Assembly: GCA_914767885.1 (NCBI GenBank) | Contig: CAJZBQ010000022.1 | Span: 434,001-498,000, forward strand | From: Blepharisma stoltei | Taxonomy: Eukaryota; Ciliophora; Heterotrichea; Heterotrichida; Blepharismidae | DNA: 64,000 bases | Reading direction: 5' to 3' | Shown: piece by piece, positions 21,722-31,367 of the stretch | Numbering within the stretch: position 1 is the stretch's first letter | Layout of the letters: each line of letters starts with the position of its first letter | Program-made: the position numbers and the translations under genes | Notes under the pieces: generated by a model | What the model was told of the DNA's origin: nothing | The model's input: the letters and a program-made list of their open reading frames with translations, nothing else | Databases searched by the model: none

Positions 21722-23333
21722 CTATGGCCAAGCTTGATATAAGGAAATTCCTGCAGAAACCAAACCTCCTATTCCAATTCATAAGTCTGAAAAATTTTTC
21801 CCAAATAAAAGTGTAGGGATATTAGTCCCAAATGCAGAGGCTGGAATTAAGTCACCTAGAATTCTTACTCCTCCATTAGCAAACAAAAATTTATTCGATG
21901 ACAGGGGGTTAAAAAAATTTATATTTTTTTATTCAAAATTAAAAAATTCCCATTTGAATATTTTAAAGAAAATATTAATTTTAATTTGTAAATTTATGCT
22001 TTATATATGAACTGTTTATATACATAAAATGGCGTATGGCGACCGACCCACCCTCTCAGTGGTGGTTACCCATGTATATCCGGGCATGGTTTTGGAGCCA
22101 GGAATTAGCCCAACAACGTCTGGGACCTCGAAGCGAGAGGCCTAAGCGCGAGAGCCGCTGTTTTTGCGACCAGACCCATGGGCAGTTATTCGTGACTTCT
22201 TTTTGCCAGCAGCGCTCAGCCCAGTGAGTGCCCGAAATGAGGCAGGGTGAATTACCTGCCTAAGCTGCTTTAGTGGCTCGCCCCGAATGGCGAAAGCTGT
22301 TGAGTTCTTTCTCGGGATGACCGGAAAAGAGGGGAGGCGAGTTAGACACCAAAACGGGGGTCTCTCCAGTTGAAAAGGTGCCCTTCAATGGGCAGATCTG
22401 GCGGACGACGAAGCGGAGTTGGCGTAAACTTAGGCGACGATCCAAGTTGGAAATGGAGGTGGTCAGCAAAGCCGGTATGAGACGGCCCTTGACAATACCT
22501 CTACCGAGAAACCGGGGGTTTCGGCCCGGGCTTGGTGAACGCTCTGCCACCACACGGGAAACCGTGGCATGCGACCTCGGACGTAGTAGGGACCTTAAAT
22601 ACCCAGCGTAATCTTAATCTTCTTAATCTTATATATGAACTGTTTAAATTAAACAGATTTAGCTGAAATTTCATTATAATAATTATCACTTATATATCAA
22701 AATATTTTTTTCATTAAAAAATTTTTTGTTCGCTCATAGAGGATAGGCTTACCATTTTTCTATTATCTTTTTGTCTCATAGGGGGAGAGTTAATAGATTT
22801 ATGTATAATTGCTTTCTTTCTTTCCTTATTTTCTCAATAACTGCATTATGAGATTCAATTTTAGGTGATCCAAGAGTTGGATTTTTGCTTTTATAATCAT
22901 TGACATAATTATGACACAGACTTCTCAAAATGTTTAAAAAAGCAAAAAATAACCCAAAAAACCAGCTTTTCATCGCAGATTTTGAATAAAATGGCGTATT
23001 GAGATTAATTACTTTGAGTGATGAAAAAGTTGCCAGATTGTCAAAAAAGAAATAAAAGAAGAAGCCAAGCCTCGTAAAAATTTGCAAAAATTTTGCTGTT
23101 CTGTTTAAAGAACTGTCTTGAAAAATTTTATTTATGGCATCAATGTCGTGGATTCCTTTAAAAAGACGAAACATTTTTCTGGAAAAAGTTGAAGCTGAAA
23201 AGAGACCCTGAAATCTTTCTTTTAAGTCTTGATTCTTTAAAAGAGCTTTCAAAAACAAGCTTCCATATTGTAAAATTTTAAGAAATTTGTCTCTTTCATC
23301 TGTTTTATTGCTCTGAATCAAAATCTTATCCAT
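21722..23333 (-). CDS. peroxisomal biogenesis factor 11 (PEX11) family
   Basis: 228 aa after removing a 925-bp composite IES (21866..22790); length is a codon multiple. The N terminus DKFLKILQYGSLFLKALL and RKMFRLFKGI match PEX11. The join KQLYINLL-RILGDLIPASAF leads to the conserved end DLWIGIGGLVSAGISLYQAW. PEX11 proteins sit in the peroxisomal membrane and drive elongation and division. The Trp in DLWIG is TGA. Start ATG at 23333, stop TAG. It is head to head with PXMP4, 480 bp apart. Confidence 0.88.
21866..22790 (+). mobile_element. MITE IES with a retroposon inserted in it, 925 bp
   Basis: TTA repeats flank it. The left end TTACTCCTCCATTAGCAAAC is a diverged MITE terminus, followed by GACAGGGGGTTAA and the typical MITE interior. 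The interior is interrupted by a family D retroposon (22019-22628), then resumes to the right GTTCGCTCATAGAGG end. Removal repairs PEX11. Confidence 0.85.
22019..22628 (+). mobile_element. SINE-like retroposon family D, nested in a MITE
   Basis: 610 bp with a perfect 18-bp target duplication TTATATATGAACTGTTTA (22001-22018, 22629-22646). Starts TATACATAAAATGGCG; tail AATCTTAATCTTCTTAATC. Shares the module CTACCGAGAAAC(C/T)GGGGG with family A. Confidence 0.88.
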
Positions 23334-23813
23334 TTAATAATTGGATTTTTTCTAGCTGAGATTAGCTGAATTTTTTCGTTATATGGTATAAAATACGAAT
23401 AGAATAAATATCTTAAGGAAAAAATCTTCATTATAATTTTATTAGATTTAGTATGGATTATAAAAACGATAATTTTGCTATTAAAATAATCTTATTAAAA
23501 ATAATTGAATTTTTGAGAGATCAATGTATCTTGTAATTTTTTATTATAAAGCTATCTGATTTATTTATCTGAGCAGGATTAAGTTAATATTTCATTGCCC
23601 AAATGAAATTATTTATAGAAATAGAGCTCTATAAAATTTCTCATTTTCTAGATGATAGTTATATTTTATTTAGATCTTTCAGAAGTTAAATAAGCAAATA
23701 AAAACTAAATTTGATTTAATTTTTATAATCATATTAATATTAAGCCAAAAAAACAATATCTCTCAATAAGTGTTGAAAATTATAACCAGATTAGATATCA
23801 GTATAAGAAATAA
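23334..23813. other. divergent intergenic region, PEX11/PXMP4
   Basis: 480 bp of AT-rich DNA between two outward-pointing peroxisomal genes. It presumably holds both promoters; no specific motif can be supported. Confidence 0.5.
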
Positions 23814-24606
23814 ATGGAAATTGTATCCACATGCCCTCATACTTCATGTGTGCTTTCTTCACTAAAAGGTCTTTCCAACGGCCTTTCATACGGCGCTAAA
23901 GTCCGATTTACTCACTCCCTCGTAATTGCTTTGCTTTTTGGCAGGCAACCATGAATAAAAAGAGTCCAGCAAATAATTTCAAACACTATTGAGCACTCCA
24001 CACGCCTAGGCTTATATGTTTTTCTCTATAAAACGATACTATGCATAGTAACAAGAATTAGAAAAGTTAGAACTCCTATAAATTCAGCTATTGCTGGTGC
24101 TATAGCTGGCTACTGTATGTTTTCAAAAGAAACCAATGTAAATGTGCAGATTATTTTATATTTGTTTTCAAGAGTTCTGACCTCTGGTGTAGGGCTTTTA
24201 TATAAGAAAGGATTAATACCAAAATCACTATTTTTAGAAAATACAAATTTTGCGATTTTGACTACTATATGCTGGTCTATTGTTATGTATTTATACTATT
24301 CTCTTTTCAATTGCCCAGTAAGGGCAAGGGCAAGAGATTGAAGAGGGAAATTCTCCAGTTGGTTGGATCAAATCAGGCTGGTCAAAACATCTGGAGAAAG
24401 GCCGAAATAACTGGAGAGTTTCCTTCTTCAATCTCCCGGGCAATTGATAGGAGAAGAGTATATTTGAAGAAAGAAAAGAGTCATTGCAAACGTCATTAGT
24501 GCATTCGATGACATTTTTGTATAAGGACTCAGAAGTATGGAAAGATTGGTATGATGCACTGCCTTTTCCAGATTTTTTTAGGAATTTATTAACTAAACAT
24601 AAATAA
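23814..24606 (+). CDS. peroxisomal membrane protein 4 (PXMP4) family
   Basis: 207 aa after removing a 169-bp IES (24292..24460), close to the roughly 210 aa usual for the family. The N-terminal LKGLSNGLSYGAKVRF, the central AGAIAGYCMFSKETNVNVQI and LYLFSRVLTSGVGLL match PXMP4, a Tim17-superfamily integral membrane protein of peroxisomes. The join VMYL-FEERKESLQTSLVHSM rebuilds the conserved C-terminal block ending in FLYKDSEVW. One TGA Trp occurs (RQPWIKR). Start ATG at 23814, stop TAA. The molecular function of PXMP4 is poorly known. Confidence 0.88.
24292..24460. other. IES, 169 bp, with long internal hairpin
   Basis: TA at 24292-24293 and 24461-24462. The interior is a near-palindrome: CAATTGCCC and GAGATTGAAGAGGGAAA on the left, complementary to TTTCCTTCTTCAATCTC and GGGCAATTG on the right. 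Removal restores the PXMP4 C terminus. Confidence 0.82.
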
Positions 24607-24623
24607 TCTTTTACAGTATTTTA

Positions 24624-24712
24624 TATAGTGACTTACCCTGTCTAGCACGGGGCTTTTTTTGATAGTACTAACAACTAAAATAGCCCCGCTCTAGATAGTG
24701 TAAGTCACTATA
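24624..24712. mobile_element. short inverted-repeat element, 89 bp
   Basis: TATAGTGACTTAC at the left and its complement GTAAGTCACTATA at the right, with inner arms CTGTCTAGCACGGGGC against GCCCCGCTCTAGATAG. It starts 18 bp after the PXMP4 stop and is flanked by TA. It could be a tiny MITE; a transcript-end hairpin is possible. Confidence 0.6.
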
Positions 24713-24779
24713 ATTCTTTACAGAAATATAAAAAGCAACTATTTATTATCCTTATAATATATTAAGTTATATGACTTAA

Positions 24780-25099
24780 GATTTAAGATTTAAGATTACG
24801 ATAATTCTTTGTTGACCCCCACTTAGCTTAGGATCTAACAATACAAGCTCTTCCTTTATGAATTCCATCCACCAGCTAACAGCTCTGAACAACGGTAGGT
24901 GGAATCGGCCGAACCGTCGAACCGTTACAGTTGCCTATGGCCGGACGAGTCTCTCTTCGTTCCTTGAATGTGATTCAAGTACACTTGGGTGCTGCCGGAG
25001 CAGTCCCAACGCTAATTTCCTTCAGAAAGAATGAACTTCCCTCACTAGGACGAGTATAGGGGACAGAAGCCCTAACTCATACATTCCATATTTAATTGT
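24780..25099 (-). mobile_element. SINE-like retroposon family F, copy 1
   Basis: 320 bp flanked by a 15-bp duplication AGTTATATGACTTAA (24765-24779, 25100-25114). On the minus strand it begins CAATTAAATATGG and ends in the tail AATCTTAAATCTTAAATC. The relative at 35566-35810 shares ACAGCTCTGAA and the GGCGGGTCGGCC-type block. Confidence 0.82.
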
Positions 25100-25203
25100 A
25101 GTTATATGACTTAAATTATCTAATAATTAAAATTATTCTTTTTCTTTCTCTGTAAATATCCTTTTATTTTTTAACAAATTCAAATTTTTCTAAATATAAA
25201 TTA

Positions 25204-27665
25204 ATGGCTTCACTAAGACTTGGCACTGAAAAGAAACTTGCTGAATTTTTTTCAGTCACTGCACAAGGTGAGCGTGATGCTGAAAATGCCCGTATTGCCC
25301 TCTCAGAAAATCGCGAATTTGATCCTTATGCAGCCTTCAAAGCTCTTGATCGCTTCAATAATGGCTATCTCAATTACCTAGACATCAAATCGTTTCTTGA
25401 AAAAAATCGAATTTTTGCGTCTACCCAAGAAGTTGATTTATTAATCAAACAATACGACTCAGATTCAGACAGCCGCCTTATACTTACTCCCCATCCCTCT
25501 TTAAATTGGAACAAAATATCGGTCAAATTTCCATTTTTTTGGATACTTTAACCCCTTTTAAATCAGAACAAAATAATTTACAGGACGACTTTTAAATTAA
25601 GACAATAATAATTTTTATAAAATTAGAGCAGAATATTATTTAAATAGATCATCATTAAATAGATTAATTTTTTGAATTAATTTTTCATAAAAATAATTTA
25701 GAATGCAAAATACTGTACTCAGTTCCGACTTTTTAATTTTAAAAATTTTTATAACACTTTTTATAAAGACAATTTTATTTTAAATTTTTTAAAAATTAAA
25801 AAAATATAAATACACTTTTGATTTGAACAGGATTTTAGCGATTTTCAGCAACTTACATGCCCGTCTACAAGTGTAGCTATCCGCGATCTAGCCATTAGCC
25901 GTTCAGGACCACTACGGCTCTCTTTAGACGTTGAATTTTTGCTTTCTAGATTATTAGAAAAAGAAATAAGCCTACAACGCCGTCTAGAAACAATAAGAAA
26001 AGAATTAGAAGCCTCTCCAGATTTTTCTATATTTAAAGCTTTTGAGACGATAGATTATCCACCTACAAGTTTTGTAACTCGTAACAAAATTTTCGACTTT
26101 TTAAGGAAAAATCTAGTTAGTGCTTTTAATGATGATATTGATGGGATTTTAAGAAGACTTGACATAGATGGCGATGAAAGATTGTCATACGGGGAATTTT
26201 CAGATGCAATTAAATGTGCAAGTCCAAGTATTGTTGTGCATTCACCTGCAAGGGAAAGCCAAACTGTGAGGCATTCATCACCATTACGAAGATCTCCAAG
26301 TCCGAATAGGACAGCTGATAGAGAATTTAGGACAAGTGGATATTTGGACTCTTCGAGATCTTTAACAAAATCATCATTTTTAGAAACCTCTGGGCTTAAA
26401 AGCCCGAGAAGATCACCTACAAGATCGCAGTTCTTATCAAGTTCTAATGGCTTTAATAAATCTCTAGAAACTTCTGGGCTTAAAAGTCCACGAAGATCAG
26501 GAAATTTAGAAAAATCTTTATCAAGATCTCCTACGAGGTCTCAACTTTTATCAAGCTCTAATGGATTCAATAAAACTGCGAGGTCTCAGCCTGACTCCCC
26601 CCCCCCCCCTCCGTGAGCGAACAAAAAAAATTTTGTTCGCTCACGGAGGGGGGTTAATTTTTTTTTTTAAAAAAAATTTATATATATAATTTTATAAAAA
26701 AAATATTTTTTTCGAAATTTAAAAAAATCCTAATTTGCAAAAATTGGGAAGCAAATATTAATTTAATTTGAAAAATTTATGTTTTAAAACGCAATTTGTT
26801 TAAAATTAAACAGAATTAGCTCTAGATTTCATTATACTAATTATCACTTATATATCAAAATTTTTTTCCATTAAAATTTTTTCTATTAAAAAAATTTTTG
26901 TTCACTCACGGAGGGTGGGTTTTTGGTCAAAAAATGCCGATTTTTCTAATGGTTTTGTTCGCTCACGGAGGGGGGGGGGGGAGTGAGGAATCTGAAATTG
27001 TCAATGTATTTATCAAGCAAATCGGCTTAGACCGCGACTTGGAAGCTTCAAGAAGAGACCTTGCTTTATGCTCAGATTTCACACTAATTGATGCTTTCAA
27101 TATTTTCGATATAAATAACTATGGATTTGTCACCCAAGTTGAGTTCGAGGAAGGCCTAAGATCACTCGGAATTTTGCCTATAAAAGATGAAGTCTCATTA
27201 TTATTTAAACATTTTGCCCTTGTTGACAGAAGATTGACTTTTAGTGATTTTTGTAAAATTGTGACAACGAAAGATTTGGAATATTCAAGATTAATTAATG
27301 GAAGAATTCCGCAGAACTTGCCAAGATATGAAAGGAGAAGGACATTCAGATTGAATACAGAAGGCTTGTTTGTGAAAGTAATGAAACTGCTTCTAGAGAA
27401 CGAAAGTGTAGCAGAAAGCTTAAGGCAGCAATTAGAGAGAAGGCCATATTTCAGCATTTCTGAAGCTTTTCAATGTGTGGATAAAGATAGAAATGGCTTT
27501 ATTACATTCGATGAATTCCAAGTGTTGCTAGGCGATTATGGTATTTATGTCACAAGAAAAGATGTTGAAAATTTAATGGAAAGATATGACAAAGATAGGG
27601 ATGGGAGAGTTTCTTATTCAGAATTTTTAAATGAAGTAACACCTAAATCTCCAAGGAGATACTAA
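25204..27665 (+). CDS. EF-hand protein with eight hands and two IESs
   Basis: 572 aa after removing IESs 25485..25835 and 26592..26983. EF-hands come in four pairs: AFKALDRFNNGYLN with YDSDSDSRLI-LSDFQ (second loop rebuilt by excision), a degenerate hand with RRLDIDGDERLSYGEF, AFNIFDINNYGFVT with a degenerate partner, and AFQCVDKDRNGFITFDEF with YDKDRDGRVSYSEF. A disordered Ser/Arg-rich linker between pairs two and three repeats LKSPRRSPTRSQ. It is a likely calcium sensor. The second IES joins RSQP to EESEIVNVF. Stop TAA, 11 bp from the convergent eIF2A stop. Confidence 0.9.
25485..25835. mobile_element. family 2-like IES, 351 bp
   Basis: TTA repeats at both ends (TA 25485-25486 and 25836-25837). 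The left terminus TTACTCCCCATCCCTCTTTA and AAATTGGAACAAAATATCG match the element at 48121. The right end is diverged. Removal rebuilds an EF-hand loop. Confidence 0.82.
26592..26983 (+). mobile_element. full-length MITE IES, 392 bp, TGA-flanked
   Basis: The direct repeat is TGA (26592-26594, 26984-26986), not TA. The four-motif MITE structure is intact. Deleting the element with one TGA gives CCTGAGGAA, in frame as RSQP-EESEI. Confidence 0.9.
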
Positions 27666-27676
27666 GTTAAACCCTC

Positions 27677-29563
27677 TTAATTATTTGATTTATTTTTCTT
27701 CTTTTTCTTTTTCTTTTTTTTCGCATCAGGTCCAAGCCCTGGGATAAAATTATCATTTTTTTCTGTATCTTTTGTTTTCCTTTCTTCTTCAAGCCCCATT
27801 ATCTCTATCTTCCCTTCTCTTGGTGTCAAAGGCTCCATTTCTATATTTTCTGGCTTTCACTGTATTTCCCAGAGTTCTCCAATCTCAAAATTTGCTAGAA
27901 TTTCTCCAGTATATTTATATAAGATATACCCATTATTATTCCTGATTCTTGGGCTTAAAATTCCAACAAAAAACATTTTTCCATCCGGTCCCCATTCACA
28001 AGAAATTATGTTGGGAACTCTGCATCTTCCAATAATATTAAAATTTTCTCTTTCGCAAATATCTACTCTAATTAAGTAATTTCTCTTCTAGATTTTATTC
28101 ACCAATTTAATAATGGCATAAATTCTTGTGTTTTATATTTAAATTTTATAATAAAAATTGTTAGCCTTCTATATATATCCTTGAAGGTTTCCTAATCCTC
28201 CTATTAAAAATAAATTTCCATATGGATTTCACCTTATCATATTTCTATTATTTTTACCCAAATCTCTAAATTTCCCACCTATTCCTTTGTATAAATTTAT
28301 CCCGGCAGGAAAAAATCCTGCAATTGAAATAAATTCATCATTATTTGGAGATCATTTTATATCATGGATAGGGCCTTCATCTAAATTGATTTTCCTAGGA
28401 GATTTTCCTTGTGTCATCACATATAAAGCATTTTCTCCAGGATAAACTCGGCCTGTGTTATCAATTTCTGTTTGACAAATTGCTAAATCCCCCCCCCCTC
28501 GAAGTTCGACCAAGATTTTTTTTTTTTCGAACTTCGAGGGAGGTTAAGAAAAATTTTTTAAAAATAATTATATATTTTTTTTTATATAATTTAGTAGTTA
28601 AAAAAAAATATTTATCATATTCTTCTGTATGGTTGAGAGGGTGTAAGGGTTAGAAAAAATAGTGCAAGATGGTTTTGTAACGCTTTTTTAGTACTTGAAT
28701 ACAAAAATCGCAAGCTCACCCCACATAGTTTAAAATTTTTGAAAAATTGCTTATTTTCCTAGTAAAATTTATGTAGGTCTTGGTCGAACTTTGAGGGGGG
28801 TTAATTTTCCAAAAAAATAGGAATTTTCCCTATATCTTGGTCGAACTTCGGGGGGGAGTAAGACTCTTGATGCATCACAATTTCATTGAAACGTGACAAT
28901 TTGAGGTTTGGTTATTTGTGATGAGCTGTCTAATTGAAAATTTAGATTTTCATCAGAAATTCAATATGAAATTGAAGGGGATGAGCCTTTAATATCCACT
29001 GAATAAATCGCAAGTCTATTAGGTAGCTTTGGCGACAATGAATAATTAGCAATCCTAATTTCGTTGAAGCTTCTCAATAAATTTCTTTCTGAAATTTGAT
29101 ATATCTGTATTTCATCATTATTTTTGTATAACAAATTTCTATTATCATAAGTAAATACCACTGAAGGCCATAATTCTTTATTATAATTTACTTGGATAAA
29201 AGAATAAAAAACTTGGCCTGTAGAAATTTCCCACACAAAAAGATTAGGATTTTCTTCAATTTGTTTTTCCCAGGTAACCAAGTAATTTTCGCAATGAGAA
29301 AAACTGAGTAATTTTATCCCATCATTCCGAGCCCTCATAATTTCACTGAAATTTTTAGTATCAATTACTCTAAGTCCATATAAATCGGCATATGCAATTT
29401 TCTGTCCAGTTGGTGAGCAAGCTGTAGCAAAGCAAGGAGCAGCAAATAAAATTTCATGGGTTCTTGCATTTAAAATCATTAGAGAATCCCTGGTGCGACA
29501 TATGATTTCATTTTGATTAATCATTAAAATATTTCTCATTAAGATAAATATCAGACATCTCAT
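27677..29563 (-). CDS. eukaryotic translation initiation factor 2A (eIF2A)
   Basis: 470 aa after removing IESs 28484..28858 and 28073..28171. It is a beta-propeller protein with family motifs NPNLFVWEISTGQVFYSF, WPSVVFTYDNRNLLY, the GENALYVMTQG block, then IHDIKWSPNNDEFISIAGF and the junction block NPYGNLFLIGGLGNLQG. It continues with RVPNIISCEWGPDGKMF and RIRNNNGYILYKYTG, and ends in a Lys-rich tail. eIF2A can deliver initiator tRNA to the small ribosomal subunit in alternative initiation. Five TGA codons encode Trp, several in WD-like blades (IKWSP, IRWNPYG, IQWKPE). The start may be an internal ATG near 29533. Stop TAA. Confidence 0.9.
28073..28171. other. short IES, 99 bp
   Basis: TA at 28073-28074 and 28172-28173. 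Removal joins GNLQGYI to IRVDICERENF in eIF2A. An alternative TA one codon away is also in frame. Confidence 0.7.
28484..28858 (+). mobile_element. family 4 MITE IES (CGAAGTTCGACCAAGA), 375 bp
   Basis: TA at 28484-28485 and 28859-28860. It has the same plan as the main MITE but a different motif: CTCGAAGTTCGACCAAGA facing its complement at the left, GGTTAAG and a T/A-rich interior, then two direct copies ending TTGGTCGAACTTCGGGGG at the right. Removal repairs eIF2A. Confidence 0.88.
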
Positions 29564-29681
29564 TACGAGTTTATTTATTATTTTTAATTAAAAATAATCT
29601 ACAGCTAAATGTGTGACATTCTCCCTTAATATAATATTCAGAATATTATTAATTATGCTGAAAGAAAAGCCTTCAACATTT

Positions 29682-30509
29682 TTAATTTAAAAATCCATGA
29701 GCGCCTTTCCATGTATATTCCACATGGGTTCTTTTCTTTTTTCTTGTTTTAACAAGATGCTCTTTAGATTTTTTATCAAAATCATTTTTTGGTCCGCGGA
29801 TTTTTATGACGAAGTCATTTCTTGAACCTACTGTTTGAAAAATTGGACTTTTTATTACTGTGTCTGGTGTTTTATCAATTTTATGAGAAAACCATGATTT
29901 TATAGCAGTTTTTTGGTTCGAATAAATTTGGTCTACGGATGAAACCCTTCTATGAGTAGAGGATGGGATCTCTGTAGCTGAGGTTTCGGTGGCTTTTTCT
30001 GATGCTTCTTCATTTTCAATAATTTCTCTTTTTATGCTACTTGGCTTGATTAACTTCATTGTGAGGGTTTTTACTTTTTTTCTAATCACAGTACTTGTTT
30101 TGTATATATTTTTAGGTGTCTCTTCGTTATCGTGTACCTCTTCATCTCGGACTGGTGCCACTGTAGTTTTTCTTGAAGAAGTAGGAGATGAATAGAGAGG
30201 TGAATAAATTGGGACAGGCTCATGGGTTGGATGCCTTTTCACACGTCTTTCAAGCTCATTTATGTTGAATTTTGCAACGGTTTGCTGGGGAAATTGTTTA
30301 AAGACTGGAGAATTATATTTCATTGTTTGTGTTCGCACCAAGTTCCTAATCTTCAAAGGTTTAGCAATAGGAGTGCTTGTTTTTGTAAGAAAATGGGAGT
30401 CGGGAGAGTCTGAAGGGCTTCTAGAGTCCAAATTTGTAAGAGGGATTTTGGGGATTTGTTTTAAGGAATTAGCATAGAAATCTTTTTTTGAAGGTTTTAA
30501 GGAGTCCAT
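29682..30509 (-). CDS. hypothetical basic disordered protein
   Basis: 275 aa, uninterrupted. Rich in Lys, Ser, Thr and Pro, with no globular domain (SRSPSDSPDSHFLTKTSTP, KTSTVIRKKVKTLTMK). Many Ser/Thr-Pro sites suggest phosphorylation. No family recognised. It ends about 120 bp upstream of eIF2A on the same strand. Stop TAA. Confidence 0.65.
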   Translation of the reverse strand: MDSLKPSKKDFYANSLKQIPKIPLTNLDSRSPSDSPDSHFLTKTSTPIAKPLKIRNLVRTQTMKYNSPVFKQFPQQTVAKFNINELERRVKRHPTHEPVPIYSPLYSSPTSSRKTTVAPVRDEEVHDNEETPKNIYKTSTVIRKKVKTLTMKLIKPSSIKREIIENEEASEKATETSATEIPSSTHRRVSSVDQIYSNQKTAIKSWFSHKIDKTPDTVIKSPIFQTVGSRNDFVIKIRGPKNDFDKKSKEHLVKTRKKKRTHVEYTWKGAHGFLN

Positions 30510-30901
30510 TAGCTGAGATAATCAGTAATTTAGTAAATTATAATCATTTTTATTTAACATATAATTATCGATTGTATGGTTTTTCACCATAATAAAAAAC
30601 TTGATGATATTTTATGTTTAATACTTATGATTTACTTGACTATAATTAAATAATGAAATTGGATTAAAAGTTTTCAAACATGAAGTATTATAAGCAAATT
30701 ATATTGGAGATTTAAACCTACTAACATTTTAATTAGCTAATGCATTATTTAACACTTTGAATTTTATCAAGCCAAGAACGTATTTATAAATATTTTCTTA
30801 AAATTTATCATATTTCCTTTAAGTTTATTTATTTCTTAAAGTTTTATGGGGGATTTAATTATTCAAATTAAGCCTGATTCAATTTTATTTATTAAACTAA
30901 T
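30510..30901. other. intergenic, no feature seen
   Basis: AT-rich divergent spacer between two hypothetical genes. Nothing else identifiable. Confidence 0.45.
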
Positions 30902-31336
30902 ATGAAGGATTCTGTTTTAAGTTTATTCACCCTAACTCTAGAAAGCCTTATAATCGCAGAAATCTATAACTATCGGATGAGAATCCAGTCCGAAATTCCA
31001 AAAGAAAAAATTGAAGACAGCCCTATTTCTTTAATTCCTACAAATATCCTGTCTATCAATTCATCATTAAGTCTACAAACCCCGGCTAAGGAAGAATTCA
31101 AATCAAGTAAAAAATCAGATAAAACCAAAGAAAACTCGTTGGTTGAAAGTCATGACGGCAAGAATGAGGACGATTTTATATACATTACGCCAAACATGAA
31201 GAAATTTAATCCTCATAAGAAGCATAAAAAAATTGAGCATCTTCACGATGATGAAAAAATGAAAAAAAGAAGGGAAATGGTGGAGATACTTAACCATCTT
31301 GAGTCAGGTACAAAAAGAAGAAAAAAACACATTTAA
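30902..31336 (+). CDS. hypothetical protein, Lys-rich C terminus
   Basis: 144 aa. A short hydrophobic N terminus (SLFTLTLESLIIAEIY) is followed by a Ser/Lys-rich region and a basic helical end (DEKMKKRREMVEILNHLESG) that could be a nuclear signal (TKRRKKH). No domain recognised. Stop TAA, 31 bp from the convergent coiled-coil gene's stop. Confidence 0.6.
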   Translation: MKDSVLSLFTLTLESLIIAEIYNYRMRIQSEIPKEKIEDSPISLIPTNILSINSSLSLQTPAKEEFKSSKKSDKTKENSLVESHDGKNEDDFIYITPNMKKFNPHKKHKKIEHLHDDEKMKKRREMVEILNHLESGTKRRKKHI

Positions 31337-31367
31337 ATCATTTTTGGTAATAATAAATAATGAAAAG

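Noticed and set aside
21684-21910. Plus-strand frame beginning MASYKHYGFF, open for about 75 codons with TGA as Trp
   Set aside because: It is the antisense of the PEX11 C terminus; the minus strand gives the conserved PEX11 ending after IES removal, and the plus frame runs into the MITE.
22036-22611. GC-rich open frames on both strands
   Set aside because: They belong to a retroposon with an 18-bp target duplication and are not conserved between copies.
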